Assembly (NCBI RefSeq): GCF_032854445.1
Contig: NC_088298.1
Location: 4,148,160-4,212,159 of the forward strand
DNA: 64,000 nucleotides
Reading direction: 5' to 3'
Origin: Liolophura sinensis
Taxonomy: Eukaryota; Mollusca; Polyplacophora; Chitonida; Chitonidae
This document shows positions 33,188-44,662 of the stretch, in pieces. Made by a program: the position numbers and the translations under genes. Position 1 is the first letter of the stretch; each line of letters starts with the position of its first letter. The notes beneath the pieces are model-generated. The model was not told the DNA's origin. It ran no database searches and was given only the letters and a program-made list of their open reading frames with translations.

Positions 33188-33481
33188 GTTAAGTAAAATA
33201 ATAATTAACCTGTATTAACAGATATCATGGGTGTCAACCTGGGTAATAACTGTGCGGCAAGCCATATTACGTGTCAAAACAATAGTAACAATCGTAAAAT
33301 GATATTTGAAGCATTTGCTATCTGTACATGCATTGTAAAGTATCAGTGTCACTGAGCTCCTGTGTTGCGATATAGGATTACCAAAGTATTTAGACTATAG
33401 CCTGACGTCCATGCACAGCTGTAAGTTATACCGCGATATACTTATATACGGGTGTACACATTTTATTCCATTCAATTCCAG

Positions 33482-33483
<2 letters not shown>

Positions 33484-33530
<47 letters not shown>
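33484..33530. repeat. (TA)n microsatellite
   Basis: About 22 TA units, after GTGTG. It lies inside the putative first intron of the Frizzled-like gene. Confidence 0.97.
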
Positions 33531-33533
<3 letters not shown>

Positions 33534-34225
33534 TACCATAATTTCACCTATAATCTATACAAGTAAATAAAAAAAAATCAAATAAGCTTTTGTCAACTTT
33601 CTAGGTCTTTCTATTCCGACGGCGGTTTCGAACGTGTCGTTATCAAGGAATGCAGTTACTGTATACTGTATACAGGCACATAGCAGTGTCACCATTTAAT
33701 GCCTGGAGCCTACAGGCATAAATATAGGGTATGTGTTGAAGGGCTATATATGCATGCAGACCAACTGTTACAGTGCACATCAAATCTACAATTGTAACAT
33801 TTTTGGCCGTAGCGATTCCATATAGGTCTATACAATAAACTGGGTATACATATGCCACCCGTTCAATATCACACGTAGGGACCGTAGCATTATAGCGTAC
33901 CGCTGCCAACTCCGAGCGATCTGAACAGTGATTTATTTTATAGAGGCAATGGAAACGGACCGCCCTGCATGGTAACTGATGAAGCGCGATGGAAGGAAAA
34001 AATCCTCAGGTATATGCCGTTATCTGGAGGAAAGGTGTATGTCATAGGCTATATGTGTTAATGTGACAACATTCACGTAGCTGTTATATAGACTCGTATA
34101 TGTGCATGCACGTAATATAAAACTGGCGATAAGTGGACAGGCGGTATTAAAAATGAGTGAAGACCGTTATATGTGACCATGAGATATTATACCCTTTTAT
34201 TAACGCAGGTTAATATATATGATAA
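33531..34225. other. Spacer, putative first intron
   Basis: No repeats or exons are recognised. An 88-codon minus-strand frame (33643-33909) has no domain. Confidence 0.45.
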
Positions 34226-34370
34226 GAATTTTATTTATTTATTTATTTATTTATTTCATTGGTGTTTACGCCGTACTCAAGAATATTTCACTTATACGAA
34301 GGCGGCCAGCATTATGGTGGGAGGAAGCCGGGCAGAGCCTGGGGGGAAACCCACGACCACTCGCATGTTT
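34226..34370 (-). repeat. SINE-A 3' half
   Basis: Seven TTTA units, then 'CGCCGTACTCAAGAATATTT', 'GGCGGCCAGCATTATGGTGG' and 'GGGGGAAACCCACGACCACT', cut there. Confidence 0.88.
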
Positions 34371-34384
34371 ATATGATAGGAATA

Positions 34385-34645
34385 TATTGTATTTTGGAAA
34401 TACCACAGTTGCTCGTTTAGGGTTTTTTATTCGTTTATATTAAAAATGATACAGAAGAAATGAATGAATGAATGAAGGAATGAATGCATGAATATGGTGT
34501 CCTCAGTTGGATGCGAAAACACTATTTTGGAAATACTACAGTTGCTCGTTTAGATTAAATAATATATATATTTTTCCATTGACAAGAATGAATGAATGAA
34601 TTAAAGAATGAATGAATAAATGAATGAATGATCATAGCTTAACGC
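34385..34645. repeat. Tandem duplication of about 130 bp with GAAT repeats
   Basis: 'TATTTTGGAAATACCACAGT' plus TGCTCGTTTAG at about 34391 recurs as 'TATTTTGGAAATACTACAGT' plus TGCTCGTTTAG at about 34522. Each is followed by a (GAAT)n stretch (34460-34492 and 34586-34630). Confidence 0.8.
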
Positions 34646-34711
34646 CACATCGGCAATACTGCAGCCATAATATCTGTGACGAAAACATGTTTAATCCAGG
34701 GGAGTATTGAT

Positions 34712-34940
34712 TAGAGTGAGCGAGTGCTTCGTGTTTAACGTCGTACTTAACAATTTTTCAGTCATGTGACGACGAAGGAATCATTAGGGTGGTAGTACGT
34801 GTAATGTGCCTCATTATTGCAGGACGGATTTCCACTGCTCTTTTATCTGCTTCACTGAGACGACTTACCGTAGGCAAGTAAGCTGCCCGCCCCAGCCATT
34901 ACACTGATACCCGTCAACCAGTCGTTGCACTATCGCCTTC
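34712..34940 (-). repeat. SINE-B, tail and body
   Basis: 'GAGTGCTTCGTGTTTAACGT', 'TTTTTCAGTCATGTGACGAC', 'GCAGGACGGATTTCCACTGC', then 'GCCATTACACTGATACCCGT' (the complement of the body). The head is absent. Confidence 0.8.
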
Positions 34941-34944
34941 ATAG

Positions 34945-35295
34945 TATTGATTAGAGGATAGTAAGCCTGTATCTTGTGCGTTGAATGAATGTGAGAAAAA
35001 AAGGGCAAATGTTCGCGGAAGTTTATTCAATGGAAGGTGCAACGACGCAGTTGTTGATTAGAAGACAGTATAGGCTAGATTATCTTGTGCGTTGAATAAA
35101 AGGAATAAATAAATGTGAGAAAAGTGCAATTGATACGCGGAGGTATATTCTAAAGGAAGGAGCAACCGTTGTTGAAAGCAACCGTTGAAGTTGTTGAATA
35201 GATGATAGTAGACTATATCAAGTGAGTTGAATGAATGAGTAAATAAATAGAAGAAAAGTGCAAATGCTCATGATGTATATTCACGGGGAGGAAGC
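34945..35295. repeat. Three-copy degenerate tandem repeat of about 100-140 bp
   Basis: Copies start near 34947, 35053 and 35192 with 'TTGATTAGAGGATAGTA', 'TTGATTAGAAGACAGTA' and 'TTGAATAGATGATAGTA'. They then share 'GTTGAATGAATG', 'GAGAAAA.TGCAA' and end in 'GGAAGG' or 'GGGGAGG'. Their edges and spacers differ. Confidence 0.75.
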
Positions 35296-37087
35296 AGTGG
35301 GAGGAGTAATAGCGCTGTTATAGCGAGAGGTCAGAGATAAGGATATTTCCTGGAGCAGGTGCCCGGGAGTATCTGATGACCGAATTCTATTTCCGATGCA
35401 ATAAATTGTTCGCAAATGACATAGCTGTGGTCCTGCAGTTCGATGCTGAGTATAATACACATGCACGTGCATAGATAAATACCTGTCGATTTCATGGAGT
35501 ACCTGAGAAATTAATTAGCAGGAGCCAGGTGTGTGTTCTGCCAATATCCTTTTTGTAGATGTGCTCCGAAAATATGCCAAGAACTGACAGTCTTGCAGGT
35601 GTTGATTTCAACACGATTTAATTAGCGAAAAACAGCCAGGTGTGAATTGCAGTTCTGTCAACGACTGCTATTGACGAAAATGTGTCGAGAACGTAATTGG
35701 CAAGGATAACTGACAGGATTTTAGTGGGGGTTTAATCAACGAAATGTACATCAGAAACGTGTAATTAGCCTCCGTTGCATGTTGGTCACGATATGGAATA
35801 TTTGAGGCTGTTTTTGAGATCTGCACATATAATCTAATACAAAGACGTGCAGCATAGAGAGTAAAACCAGAGCAGCGACATTATGCGTTTCATTTGACGA
35901 ATTTTCAGAAAAGAAATAGACTGAATAGAAAACATGTTCTCTGACCTGTATGGTAATTGAATGGAAGCAGATTACACAGGTGTTGCAATCGGTAAACGAT
36001 TAATGCGATTTAGGTAGACTCTCTAGGCTCCAGTCGTCTTTAAGTTCTACACTTAGCTGAATGCCGGGCGTTACGTTGATTGGATGGATACTTATGAACG
36101 CAGCGTTGAACAACAACGACGTAAATAAAAATAAACATACGTGTGCCTGTGCCCCTACAGATGTCTTATCGTTGTACATCTTAGTTAGACAGGTGGTGGA
36201 TGTAAGTACAGATTTAGCTTGTAGAAGAATAACACCTGGCGTTTCGATACACGCACTCTCTAGTATACCTGTATACCACAGGCTATTGGCGAGATTACAG
36301 CTTGGGTAAGTGTTGGCGTTTGAAGAACCGATATCACGACTGAAGTCAAGTATTTGTGGGGAACGATACTTGTATGCGATATACATCTAGAGAGAGTGTC
36401 TATATACCAGCCGTTCCTGGAGACTACGCCGCACAGCTATAAAGCCGGTGCAGTGGAAAACAGCCGCCGGGTATAAACGCCTTCAAACACAGAATATAAC
36501 ACAGTGCGGGAAGCCTTTTACATTTAGTGCCTCACGCAAGAAAAAAAAACTATGAAAAACAGACAAAAAGAAAAAACATGCAGCTAATTCTTAGAGCTCT
36601 TACCGTAAAATATTTTTCACTGGCATCTTTCTTTCGTTCGGCCTCCTACCGAATGACAAATTTGTTACGATCCAGTCTGTTATATTATAGTATCATTGAC
36701 TGTGGCATTTCACAGCCAAGTTTGATATAATGCCACTAAACTCCTAAGGTTAGCACGACAGGTATGTCTAGATCTCGCGATAACAAACGAACTGGTGCGA
36801 GTTTTCCATTGCAGATTTGCACGCTCTGCAACATATCTCTTCTTTTCCTCAATCCTGGTGTATATGGGTTTCTTACAAAAGTCGACATACACGGTTCAAC
36901 ACCCAACATCGTTGTGATGTAAACTTAACTAACCATCCCATATATGTGCTATACATAGTTTAACTTCCGTTGTGTGTTTGATCTCGTATTTGTCCAGTAT
37001 ATCCATTGGCAAAACCTGACGCTGCTAGAGTTCTTTTTTTAATTTTATTCTAAACTGTTTCCAGCATTGAGTACACAGTTTATAAAA
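35296..37087. other. Unique spacer
   Basis: Open frames on both strands at 36000-36386 overlap and lack domains. No repeat family is recognised. Confidence 0.45.
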
Positions 37088-37460
37088 TGAATGAATGAAT
37101 GCTTGGGGTTTTACCTCGTACTTAGCAATTTTTAAGTCATATTACGATGAGGAGTCATTAGGTGTGTGCACATGTACTATGTCTTCTTGTGACAGGCCGA
37201 GTCTATACGGCCAAAAGGCTGCCTTGACTGAGGTATCATCCCGAAGACGCCAGACATGACTCCATACCCAGTCACATTATACTGACACCGGGGCAACCAG
37301 TCCTGGGCCTTGTTCTAACTTCTTAGTGGTGAGCGCCAAGCGAGCCAGCAACAAGTACCATTTTTAAAGACTTTGGAATGACCCGACCTGAGTTTGATCC
37401 TCGATCTCCTAATTTCGAGGCGGGCGTACTAACCATTAGGCCAACGAAGCGGTCCACACA
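37088..37460 (-). repeat. SINE-B, full-length reference copy
   Basis: Reverse orientation, so the head is at the right: complement 'GGCCTAATGGTTAGTACGCC' (A-box-like) with 'GATCGAGGATCAAACTC' (B-box-like), then 'CGGGTCATTCCAAAGTC' and a short A-rich link. The body contains 'CCCAGTCACATTATACTGAC' (complement), and the tail 'GCTTGGGGTTTTACCTCGTA'. This copy shows that head, body and tail form one element of about 370 bp, and it defines the join at which the 11.55 kb copy carries poly-A. Confidence 0.85.
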
Positions 37461-38417
37461 GTTTAAACAGAATGGTCGAAGATCAATGGCTATCAAAGGT
37501 ACCACCAGTTTCCGAAGTTCGAATCTACGCAGAGCGAAGTTTTGCATTGTGTTTTGAAAACAACCTTGCTTTATCTGTGGCTTTATTTCTAAACGTTTCT
37601 CTAAACGTTTTGACGAATAAGAAACTGTGGCGTAAAGGCTTATGTCATCCACTATCTATGGCTAAAACAATAATGAAGACACTTTCAAATTCTGGGTTTC
37701 GAAGATTTTAACCATGCGTACGTAAATGCCACTATGTAATGCTACAAGAACCATGATGGTATAAAGCTACTTATATCTATACAAGTTAAAATGAGACACA
37801 CCGCATATGATTGTTTCGCATGGACAGCGCGCGAACAAACCTACAAGCTCTTGGAGAACAGATCGTGCCTGGGCGCCTGTCATAAGTGTCTTTTCCCTAC
37901 AACATGCATTATCTGATCGATTAATCAATCATCGATAAACAAGCCTTGGCCACAGCTGGTTGTGTCAACACTAAGCGTTACATAATTAAGTACCTGAGGT
38001 ATCAGCCCTATAAGCGTGGTGTAATGAATTGTGATCTGTCTCGTTCTCATACCGGGCATGACGACATTTCCGTTGACGTCATGAAGTTTGGCACACGTCA
38101 TGCATCCAACAAGTCCATCTATGTCAACAGATTCTGATCGAAATGCTGTGTAACATCCTCTCCAACAGTTCAGAGTTGCTCGAGTCAGTTGTGTTGTACA
38201 GATTGGAAGAAATAAAGCTGCTTCATTGTTGTTTTAGTGATCCACTGATCGTATAACTGACAGCTGATTTATTCCTCAAAATGGAATCAACCGAGGAGAT
38301 AATGTGTGTCAAAACCATGATGTCAGCATACGGTATTGTCATATTAGACACTGATATCTGGTGAAGAATCTGAGAAAATACAAATAGTGGCATGAAAGTT
38401 GATGTTGATAGCAATGA
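37461..38417. other. Unique spacer
   Basis: No feature is supported. Confidence 0.45.
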
Positions 38418-38600
38418 TATGTTTATTTATTTGATTGGGGTTTTACGCCCTGCTCAAGAACACTATATAATTATACGGGCCAGCATTATGGTGGGAGGAA
38501 AGCGTACAGAGCCCGGGGGAAACCCACATCCACACGTTGCTGTCAGACTTCCAACGTACGACTGGAGAGGAAGCCAGCATGATCTGGATGGTAACAATGA
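38418..38600 (-). repeat. SINE-A, head truncated
   Basis: 'GATTGGGGTTTTACGCCCTG', then 'GGCCAGCATTATGGTGGGAG', 'CCCGGGGGAAACCCACATCC' and 'GAGAGGAAGCCAGCATGATC'. Confidence 0.85.
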
Positions 38601-40675
38601 TAAAGTTATTGCAGTGGTAACATTGCAAAGTTAAACTTCGATGCACACTGAGGATATAAAAGGCTAATATTGTTTGTTTGAACATAATTACTTTAGATGG
38701 TGATGGATATATTAGACTGGCTCCACAGCACTCTGAATTTTCAGCTTTGTAATACAGTGGACAACAGAAGTTATTTCATTACCATGACTGGACACGTTAT
38801 AGATGTATATTGGGCGTTGAATCTTCGGCGTCGCTCCAACCTGTTACAAGCACAAAATGTTATGAATGATTGATGTAAATTTCAAGAACTACGTGTATTT
38901 TTTTCAAACTCTCCGATTAGTACATTTGCGTAACATTTTGAATTCTTTTCACCGAAAAAAAGAAAAACCTTTTCTCAGTGTGCGATTATATCGACTTGGA
39001 GCAAATATGGCGGTTTTACATAAGGTGGATTTTGGCTTCATGGCTCCACACGTTTTTCCAACCGATTCTTCGCTTTTTGACTGGCCAGGAAAACGTTTTT
39101 CGGCCAGATGTTTACTTAAGACTCCTTTCATTCACCTTTTTTACGAAAGCCTTATTCAAATTCTCAATGAGTATTCTCACAAACAGTGGGTTGGTTGCCG
39201 TTTAATATTTCTTTTTTTTTTTTTTAAAAGAATGGATAATTGAAGAGCCGTGTTCAAGGCGAAGACGGTTTTATGGAAACCCTTTTGTGTAACAGTGTCG
39301 ACGGTATAATGTAATACCATCTTGTAGTAGAAGCAATACTCGATCGTAGTTTTGTCCGTACCATATAGGCCTATAGGCATTAGTTTTCTACAGAAGACAA
39401 TTGCGGCCATGACAGCCTTCCTACTTGAAGTGGGACAGTGTGAATATGTATTGACATCGCCACACTCACCATCGATTAGTCGACATCTATTTTCATAAAC
39501 CAAAATTTAAGAAAAAGTGAAACAATTTACAAGTAAGACCCAAAATATCACGATTTTTTCACATCTACAGTTCTGCTGGAGGAGGAACTTAGAAAACGTT
39601 GACATTAAACTGGATGCTTCGGTAATCGATTATGATAAGCTTCTGCATAGCAGTATAATGTTCCGTAGAAGTGTGTACCGCCGTGAATCAATGGTCGCAA
39701 TGGTTTTCCGTATATAGCCTATGTTACCTTTAATCGACTGTGACAATGATAGCTGCCCAAAATTGTGAACCTATACGCATTTAAAGCTTCACTGGGGGGT
39801 ATCTGGTATGATGAATAGCTAGCTAACGTGTAACCTTTATTGTAGTCTGCAACATTGAACCAGCATTACGTGGATTCGAACTCCTGACTTCTTTGGCCAC
39901 GATTCCGCGATCTCGCAAAGAAGGCTTTGAGAAGGCCACAGTGACGAGCTATAAACGAGGAACCCATTCTGCGTGGCGTCTAATCCACGCTATATGTCTT
40001 CAGGCTCGGTGTTAGATTCCTCCGTATGAAAGTTAATAACTTTCGTGCATTAATGTTGGTCTTTACAGTCACAAGTCATTACTCTGACTCATTACGTATG
40101 TACAAAGGATATAAATGCACAATAAATATTTACCTGATTCGAATTACATGTACTTGCTAGAATGCGCCAAAATAAATATTTATATATTTTAAAAATGTTT
40201 ATCGGGAAATCCGACCTGCTGTTATCGGTTGTAACTGCCACGTAAAAAACAGGCATTGAATGGATCGAAATAATAATATACGGGCTGAAAATGTATAGAT
40301 TTTTTATCCTGATGTATGGCACACGGATCGTGGATAGGTTTTGATTTGTAACACAATATAGCTATAGCTATACATGCTGGCGTCGGAAACTCGTGAAAAA
40401 AAGTCATAGCGTAAAAATTTTTTTTCTTTTTTTTATTAAATAGGTTGTTTTTCGCATGGACATGAACTCATGAGGCAGAGAACAGAATTGAATTAGGATA
40501 ATGTAGGTTTTCTTATAAAGAATAAATTGACACGAAACCCTTTGTAAATAAGTAATTTATCCGGAAGAAATATACAGGACGTGATGTGTTTCTTTCACAG
40601 AAATGGCGTGACTGACATGTGTATACATATATGTAGAATGAACAGGTATATCTGAAATATCTGTAATAGCTAGAA
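38601..40675. other. Mostly unique spacer
   Basis: A tRNA-like relic on the minus strand lies at about 39845-39905 ('GTGGATTCGAACTCCTGAC' is a complemented B box). A 125-codon frame at 38866-39243 has no domain. T- and A-rich runs are present at 39210 and 40415. Confidence 0.4.
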
Positions 40676-40900
40676 GCTAGGAGCCTCTCAATAATGCGAT
40701 CGCTGTGAGTTCAAGTCCACCTCATGTTCGCTTCCTCTCCGACTGTACGTGGGAAGGACTCTCAGGAACGTGCGGATGGTCGTGGGTTTCGGTCGGGCTC
40801 TGCCTGGTTTCCTTCCACCATAATCCTGGCCGCCGTCATATAAGTGAAATATTCTTGAGTAAGGCATAAAAACCAAAACAATAAATAAAAAAACAATAGC
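40676..40900 (+). repeat. SINE-A, near full length
   Basis: 'GCTAGGAGCCTCTCAATAAT', B-box-like 'GTGAGTTCAAGTCC', 'GGATGGTCGTGGGTTTCGGT', 'CATAATCCTGGCCGCCGTCA', and the tail ending in AATAAATAAAAAAAC. Confidence 0.9.
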
Positions 40901-41799
40901 TAGACATGTAGATTTCAAAGGCAGACGGCTTTATTAACTGACATAGCCTTCTGAGCACGTAACTCTATCCCATTTCCAATAGCAGAGCAAAACAGGTATA
41001 TACTGCATTTCAGAATGAAAAATTGTATTTATTTTTCACCAGTAAAACAAATTACGTAACTCCATCCCAGTCCGAAAGCAGTAAACATTGCAAACATTCA
41101 TCCGATCCCTGACAGCTGCGTTGAAGCTACTGTGAAAGTATTAGCGCCGGAGACGTGTTTATATGTAAACACGTAACATGATACAGCTGCCGAGATAGGG
41201 GATCGATTGTAACAGTATCTCGCTTCTCCTAACAGAGAGATAACCGGACATAATGGATTGGTATCTTTGGCCTTTAGTGAGTAAATAAACAGATTGCTGA
41301 TGTCTCCACTTAATCCAGTGAGCTAATTTAACGCCTGGAGCATGCACCGTATACCGTTACCTCGTTGGCCAGGGCGTTCATTTCTCAACCTGAAATTAAG
41401 GTCTTCCGTCCCAAAAGGCGCGTCTTATTCCAAAGTATAATGAATGGATGAATAATTTAGGTTTAACGTTAGATTTGCCGTATTTTATCATTGTCGTGGC
41501 GACCAAAGAAATACAGTAAACAATACAGGACTATTAAACAAAAAACAATGAATCTAGCCAACCCAATGTATGTTTGAACAATTTCTTACGTTGCGACACT
41601 CATCAATGTGTCTTCAACAGAGAACTGGTTTATATATATATCCCGTTGACCAGATTCAGAGTTTCTGTTTAATCTACTCTACCTGGATGGCTCAAAGTAT
41701 TCAAACCTACTATACAGAAGTATGTTTCTTCATATCCACACCGTATAGTGTTTTACTGTGTTGACGAGGACTCACTGGCCTTGTTTAGCATGCTGGTGC
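40901..41799. other. Spacer with a faint SINE-B tail
   Basis: 'TGAATAATTTAGGTTTAACG' at about 41451 resembles a reverse SINE-B tail but is badly decayed. Confidence 0.35.
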
Positions 41800-41902
41800 A
41801 GCAGAATGACTCAGGAGCCTCTTACCAATGTTGTCGCTGTGAGTCGCTATTATCGCTGGCCCCCCCTCCTACGTGGGAAGATCTGTCAACAATTGTAGAC
41901 TT
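41800..41902 (+). repeat. SINE-A 5' fragment
   Basis: 'GAATGACTCAGGAGCCTCTT' and 'GTTGTCGCTGTGAGTCGC', then 'TACGTGGGAAGATCTGTCAA'. The 3' half is missing. Confidence 0.6.
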
Positions 41903-42838
41903 TCATAGTAGCGTGTTTGGACCCACATTCCGCAGTAAACAAACAAGAAAAGAGATTGAGCAAGCTTCTAGCTTCCTAACGGAGAGCATTGCCCCCTACA
42001 ACAAAGTCGGTGCAAGAGTTGTGTTCTTGTGTGTAATATATCACAGTTTCTGTGTAGTTGTTTTTTCATAAAGGAAACCTGTAGGTCACAAGCACTGCAG
42101 CGTAACAGCCGAGAATGGGGTATTTTTAACACGTTGAAACCAGCTTGTGTAGGCGTGAAATGTAAAGCGATTACGCCCATTGGCAAGTTAACAAAATTAT
42201 ACGAAAAAATGAAGATTACCCTTTTTATTTTCACAAGGAGACTCACATCGTGAAATTTTCAAAGTAAAGTAAATTGCAAAGTAACGTTTACCGCCAGGGA
42301 AACTAAGCAATGCATCTCACCCAGACAAAACCGTAAGTTTGCACCCTTTCCTCCCAATATCAGTGGTTGACGTTAATACCTGGCTACTTCTGACGCAACG
42401 CGTTGTTCATTATCATTATAACAGTGTATATCGACACTATGGTTATATGCCATAGAATGACTTCGGTTTGTTTGCTAATTTATTTATTTGGATTAACGTG
42501 GTAGTAGCATCAAAGGTGTTCTTATTGCATACGAACGAACGGATTCCTCTAATCCAGAGCACCTGTTGGTGCACAGCTTTAATGCCGTCTAGACGATATG
42601 TTTACTCACTAATTCATGAGTTGGGTCTGGAAATAAACTGTCTTTTTTTTTATTGTGGGGTTAACGCTGCATTTAGGCATAACCGACGTCAGTCATACAC
42701 CATACAGATGGTGTATCAGTGTACAACAGGACGACGCGAATGCCATCAGATCAGTTGTCCTGCCTCACTGAAACATGACTCTCAAGGCACCAGATTTGCC
42801 ATCATATGCACCCATGCAACTCTTCAAAAGACATAACT
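41903..42838. other. Unique spacer
   Basis: A 122-codon frame (42468-42836) has no recognisable domain. No repeats are recognised. Confidence 0.4.
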
Positions 42839-42839
42839 G

Positions 42840-43140
42840 ACCTTCACTCTACACTGACACCAAATGTGACACCTTATGTATTCATGCTATACTGAAATCA
42901 AACTTGATCCGATACAGTCACTCTACACTCACACCATACATGACACCCCACGTGTTCACGCTATAGTCACACAATGTCGATCAGTAGACCCAAGACACCA
43001 GGCATGACACCTGGTACATTCATGCTTCACTGATGCCATACACGACACCAGAGACACCATATTTGACACCTTACTTCACATTTCACTTTCACTAGACTCG
43101 ACACCTCACGTGTTCATATTACACTGATACCAGTGAGATC
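42840..43140 (-). repeat. Degenerate tandem array resembling the SINE-B body
   Basis: At least four loosely related copies contain ACACC...TGACACC and 'TTCATGCTATACTGA' or 'TTCACGCTATAG'-type strings. The motifs 'ACTGACACC' and 'CATGACACC' are those of the complemented SINE-B body. Copy length is irregular, about 50-75 bp. Confidence 0.5.
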
Positions 43141-43997
43141 TGTAGAACATTGTTGTCCGCATTTCGGGTAAGTTTTCAATATTTTGGCGACACTAATCAT
43201 CTATCAATCAGTTAATCATTGTATCGAAGCCACAGAAAATGTTCTTCTATACCGTACAGTGTGTATGTACAGCTTAGCCTGTAGCATGGACCGTGCCATA
43301 GAGGCCTTTGTCTATGACAGTGCAATTAACACAACCTCTCGTGTATAAAATAAGAGCCGATTGAAAGTTGACCTGCGTGTCAAATCGGCCAGTTTGAATT
43401 CCCCTCACAGCAGGCTGGCGGGTCTGCTGATGGAAATGACCAGTAATTTCATGCTTAATTTACGAGTGACCGGCAAGGTACGCGCCTCACACCTACATCC
43501 ATAGTGCACCTACCGTACTTTCCCTATTAATTGATTCGCTCCACCTTCTGTATCGCGCTTTTCCCTCTTTATCGGAATCCCGTGTTAAACTCGGTACTGT
43601 GGAAACTACCAACAACATGATGTAGGCCTACACTATAATACTTCATTCATTCATTCATTTCAAGTTTAACAAGGGCGCTAACTATAAATTATAAAAAGCC
43701 GAATGATGCGGTATCCTTATTACATATCCTCTAACTATTAAACATTGACCAAGCAAGTATTTACTTGTTCCCTGAACCATTGTTTCTGTTTGGTTTATCT
43801 CCTTTACGCACATCATAAAACACCAAACAAATAAATAAATACATCAAAAACGAAACGGGTACGTTGATGGCACATTGTATGATTATTTTATGATTACTAA
43901 CATTCTACATTTCCCGATGTGTAACTTGGCTGAGAATCACAGCGTATTAACTTGACTATATTACTTCGAACTAAATGAGAAAAACTCACATTTTCGA
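43141..43997. other. Unique spacer
   Basis: A short (TTCA)n is at about 43651 and a decayed A/T-rich SINE-like tail (AAACACCAAACAAATAAATA) is near 43820. A repeat-free block lies at 43370-43600. Confidence 0.4.
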
Positions 43998-44065
43998 TTT
44001 ACCTCAGTTCGGGTTTTATTCTAAAGATGAAAAATACGCCTTGTTAATTTACCTAAGTTTGGATT
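43998..44065 (-). repeat. Rep-E ends, two in tandem
   Basis: 'ACCTCAGTTCGGGTTTTATT' plus CTAA and then 'ACCTAAGTTTGGATTCTTTT' plus CTAA are two successive reverse-oriented left ends, about 50 bases apart. Confidence 0.55.
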
Positions 44066-44195
44066 CTTTTCTAACTTTCCAAGTATAAAGGCTGAAATAG
44101 TAGCAAATTCCACTCCCCCTAGCACCATGACTGAAATTAGACAGAACTTTAGGTAAAACAAATAAAGACAGTAATGTGAACTTCAATTTATTAGA

Positions 44196-44252
44196 CTTCA
44201 CTGATCTAGAATTACTCCGAATTCTGTGTTGTCATCACATTTAACATGCAAT
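44196..44252 (+). repeat. Dispersed repeat shared with 62.26 kb
   Basis: 'CACTGATCTAGAATTACTCC' and 'TGTTGTCATCACATTTAAC' recur as 'CACTGATCTAAAATTACTCA' and 'TGTTGACATCACATTTAAT' at 62262-62310. The family is unknown. Confidence 0.6.
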
Positions 44253-44538
44253 AACATTCAAAACAATGCTAAGGGGCTTTTGTACGGGATGCTGTTATGC
44301 ACTCACTCACCCTGCCATGACGGTTGTTGCCTGCACAGAGCGGAAGTGGCGGCTACAGCCCATGCAGGAATTTTGATTGCGATGAGTTTTAATTGTATTA
44401 TCAGGGCGCCGCTTGTAGAAAAATTCCTGGTAATCGATTTCACAAGCACCTGCCCAGTTCGTCAACAGGCATTTTCCGCTGTGTTATTGTAAGTTACGTG
44501 CATGTAGGCTGTGCTCATTGAATATGCTTTACTCTGCA

Positions 44539-44630
44539 GGGTTTCCTCCCACCATAACGCCGTCGTATAAGTAAAATATTGTTGAGTACGGCGTAAAACA
44601 CTAATGAAATAAATAAGTAAATGAATATAT
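44539..44630 (+). repeat. SINE-A tail fragment
   Basis: 'GGTTTCCTCCCACCATAACG', a deletion of the TGGCCGC stretch, then 'GTTGAGTACGGCGTAAAACA' and AAATAAATAAG. A run of 12 G follows at 44651-44662. Confidence 0.8.
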
Positions 44631-44662
44631 GAATATCTTTAATGTGTGTTGGGGGGGGGGGG

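Noticed and set aside
33070-33192. A complete 40-residue secreted peptide ending at the TAA
   Set aside because: Possible on paper, but the sequence stops inside a recognisable Frizzled domain start with an odd number of Cys, so a spliced first exon is the simpler reading.
36000-36386. 128-codon minus-strand frame
   Set aside because: An overlapping frame on the other strand is open over most of it, and neither shows a domain.
42468-42836. 122-codon frame
   Set aside because: No domain, no splice signals of note and random-looking composition.
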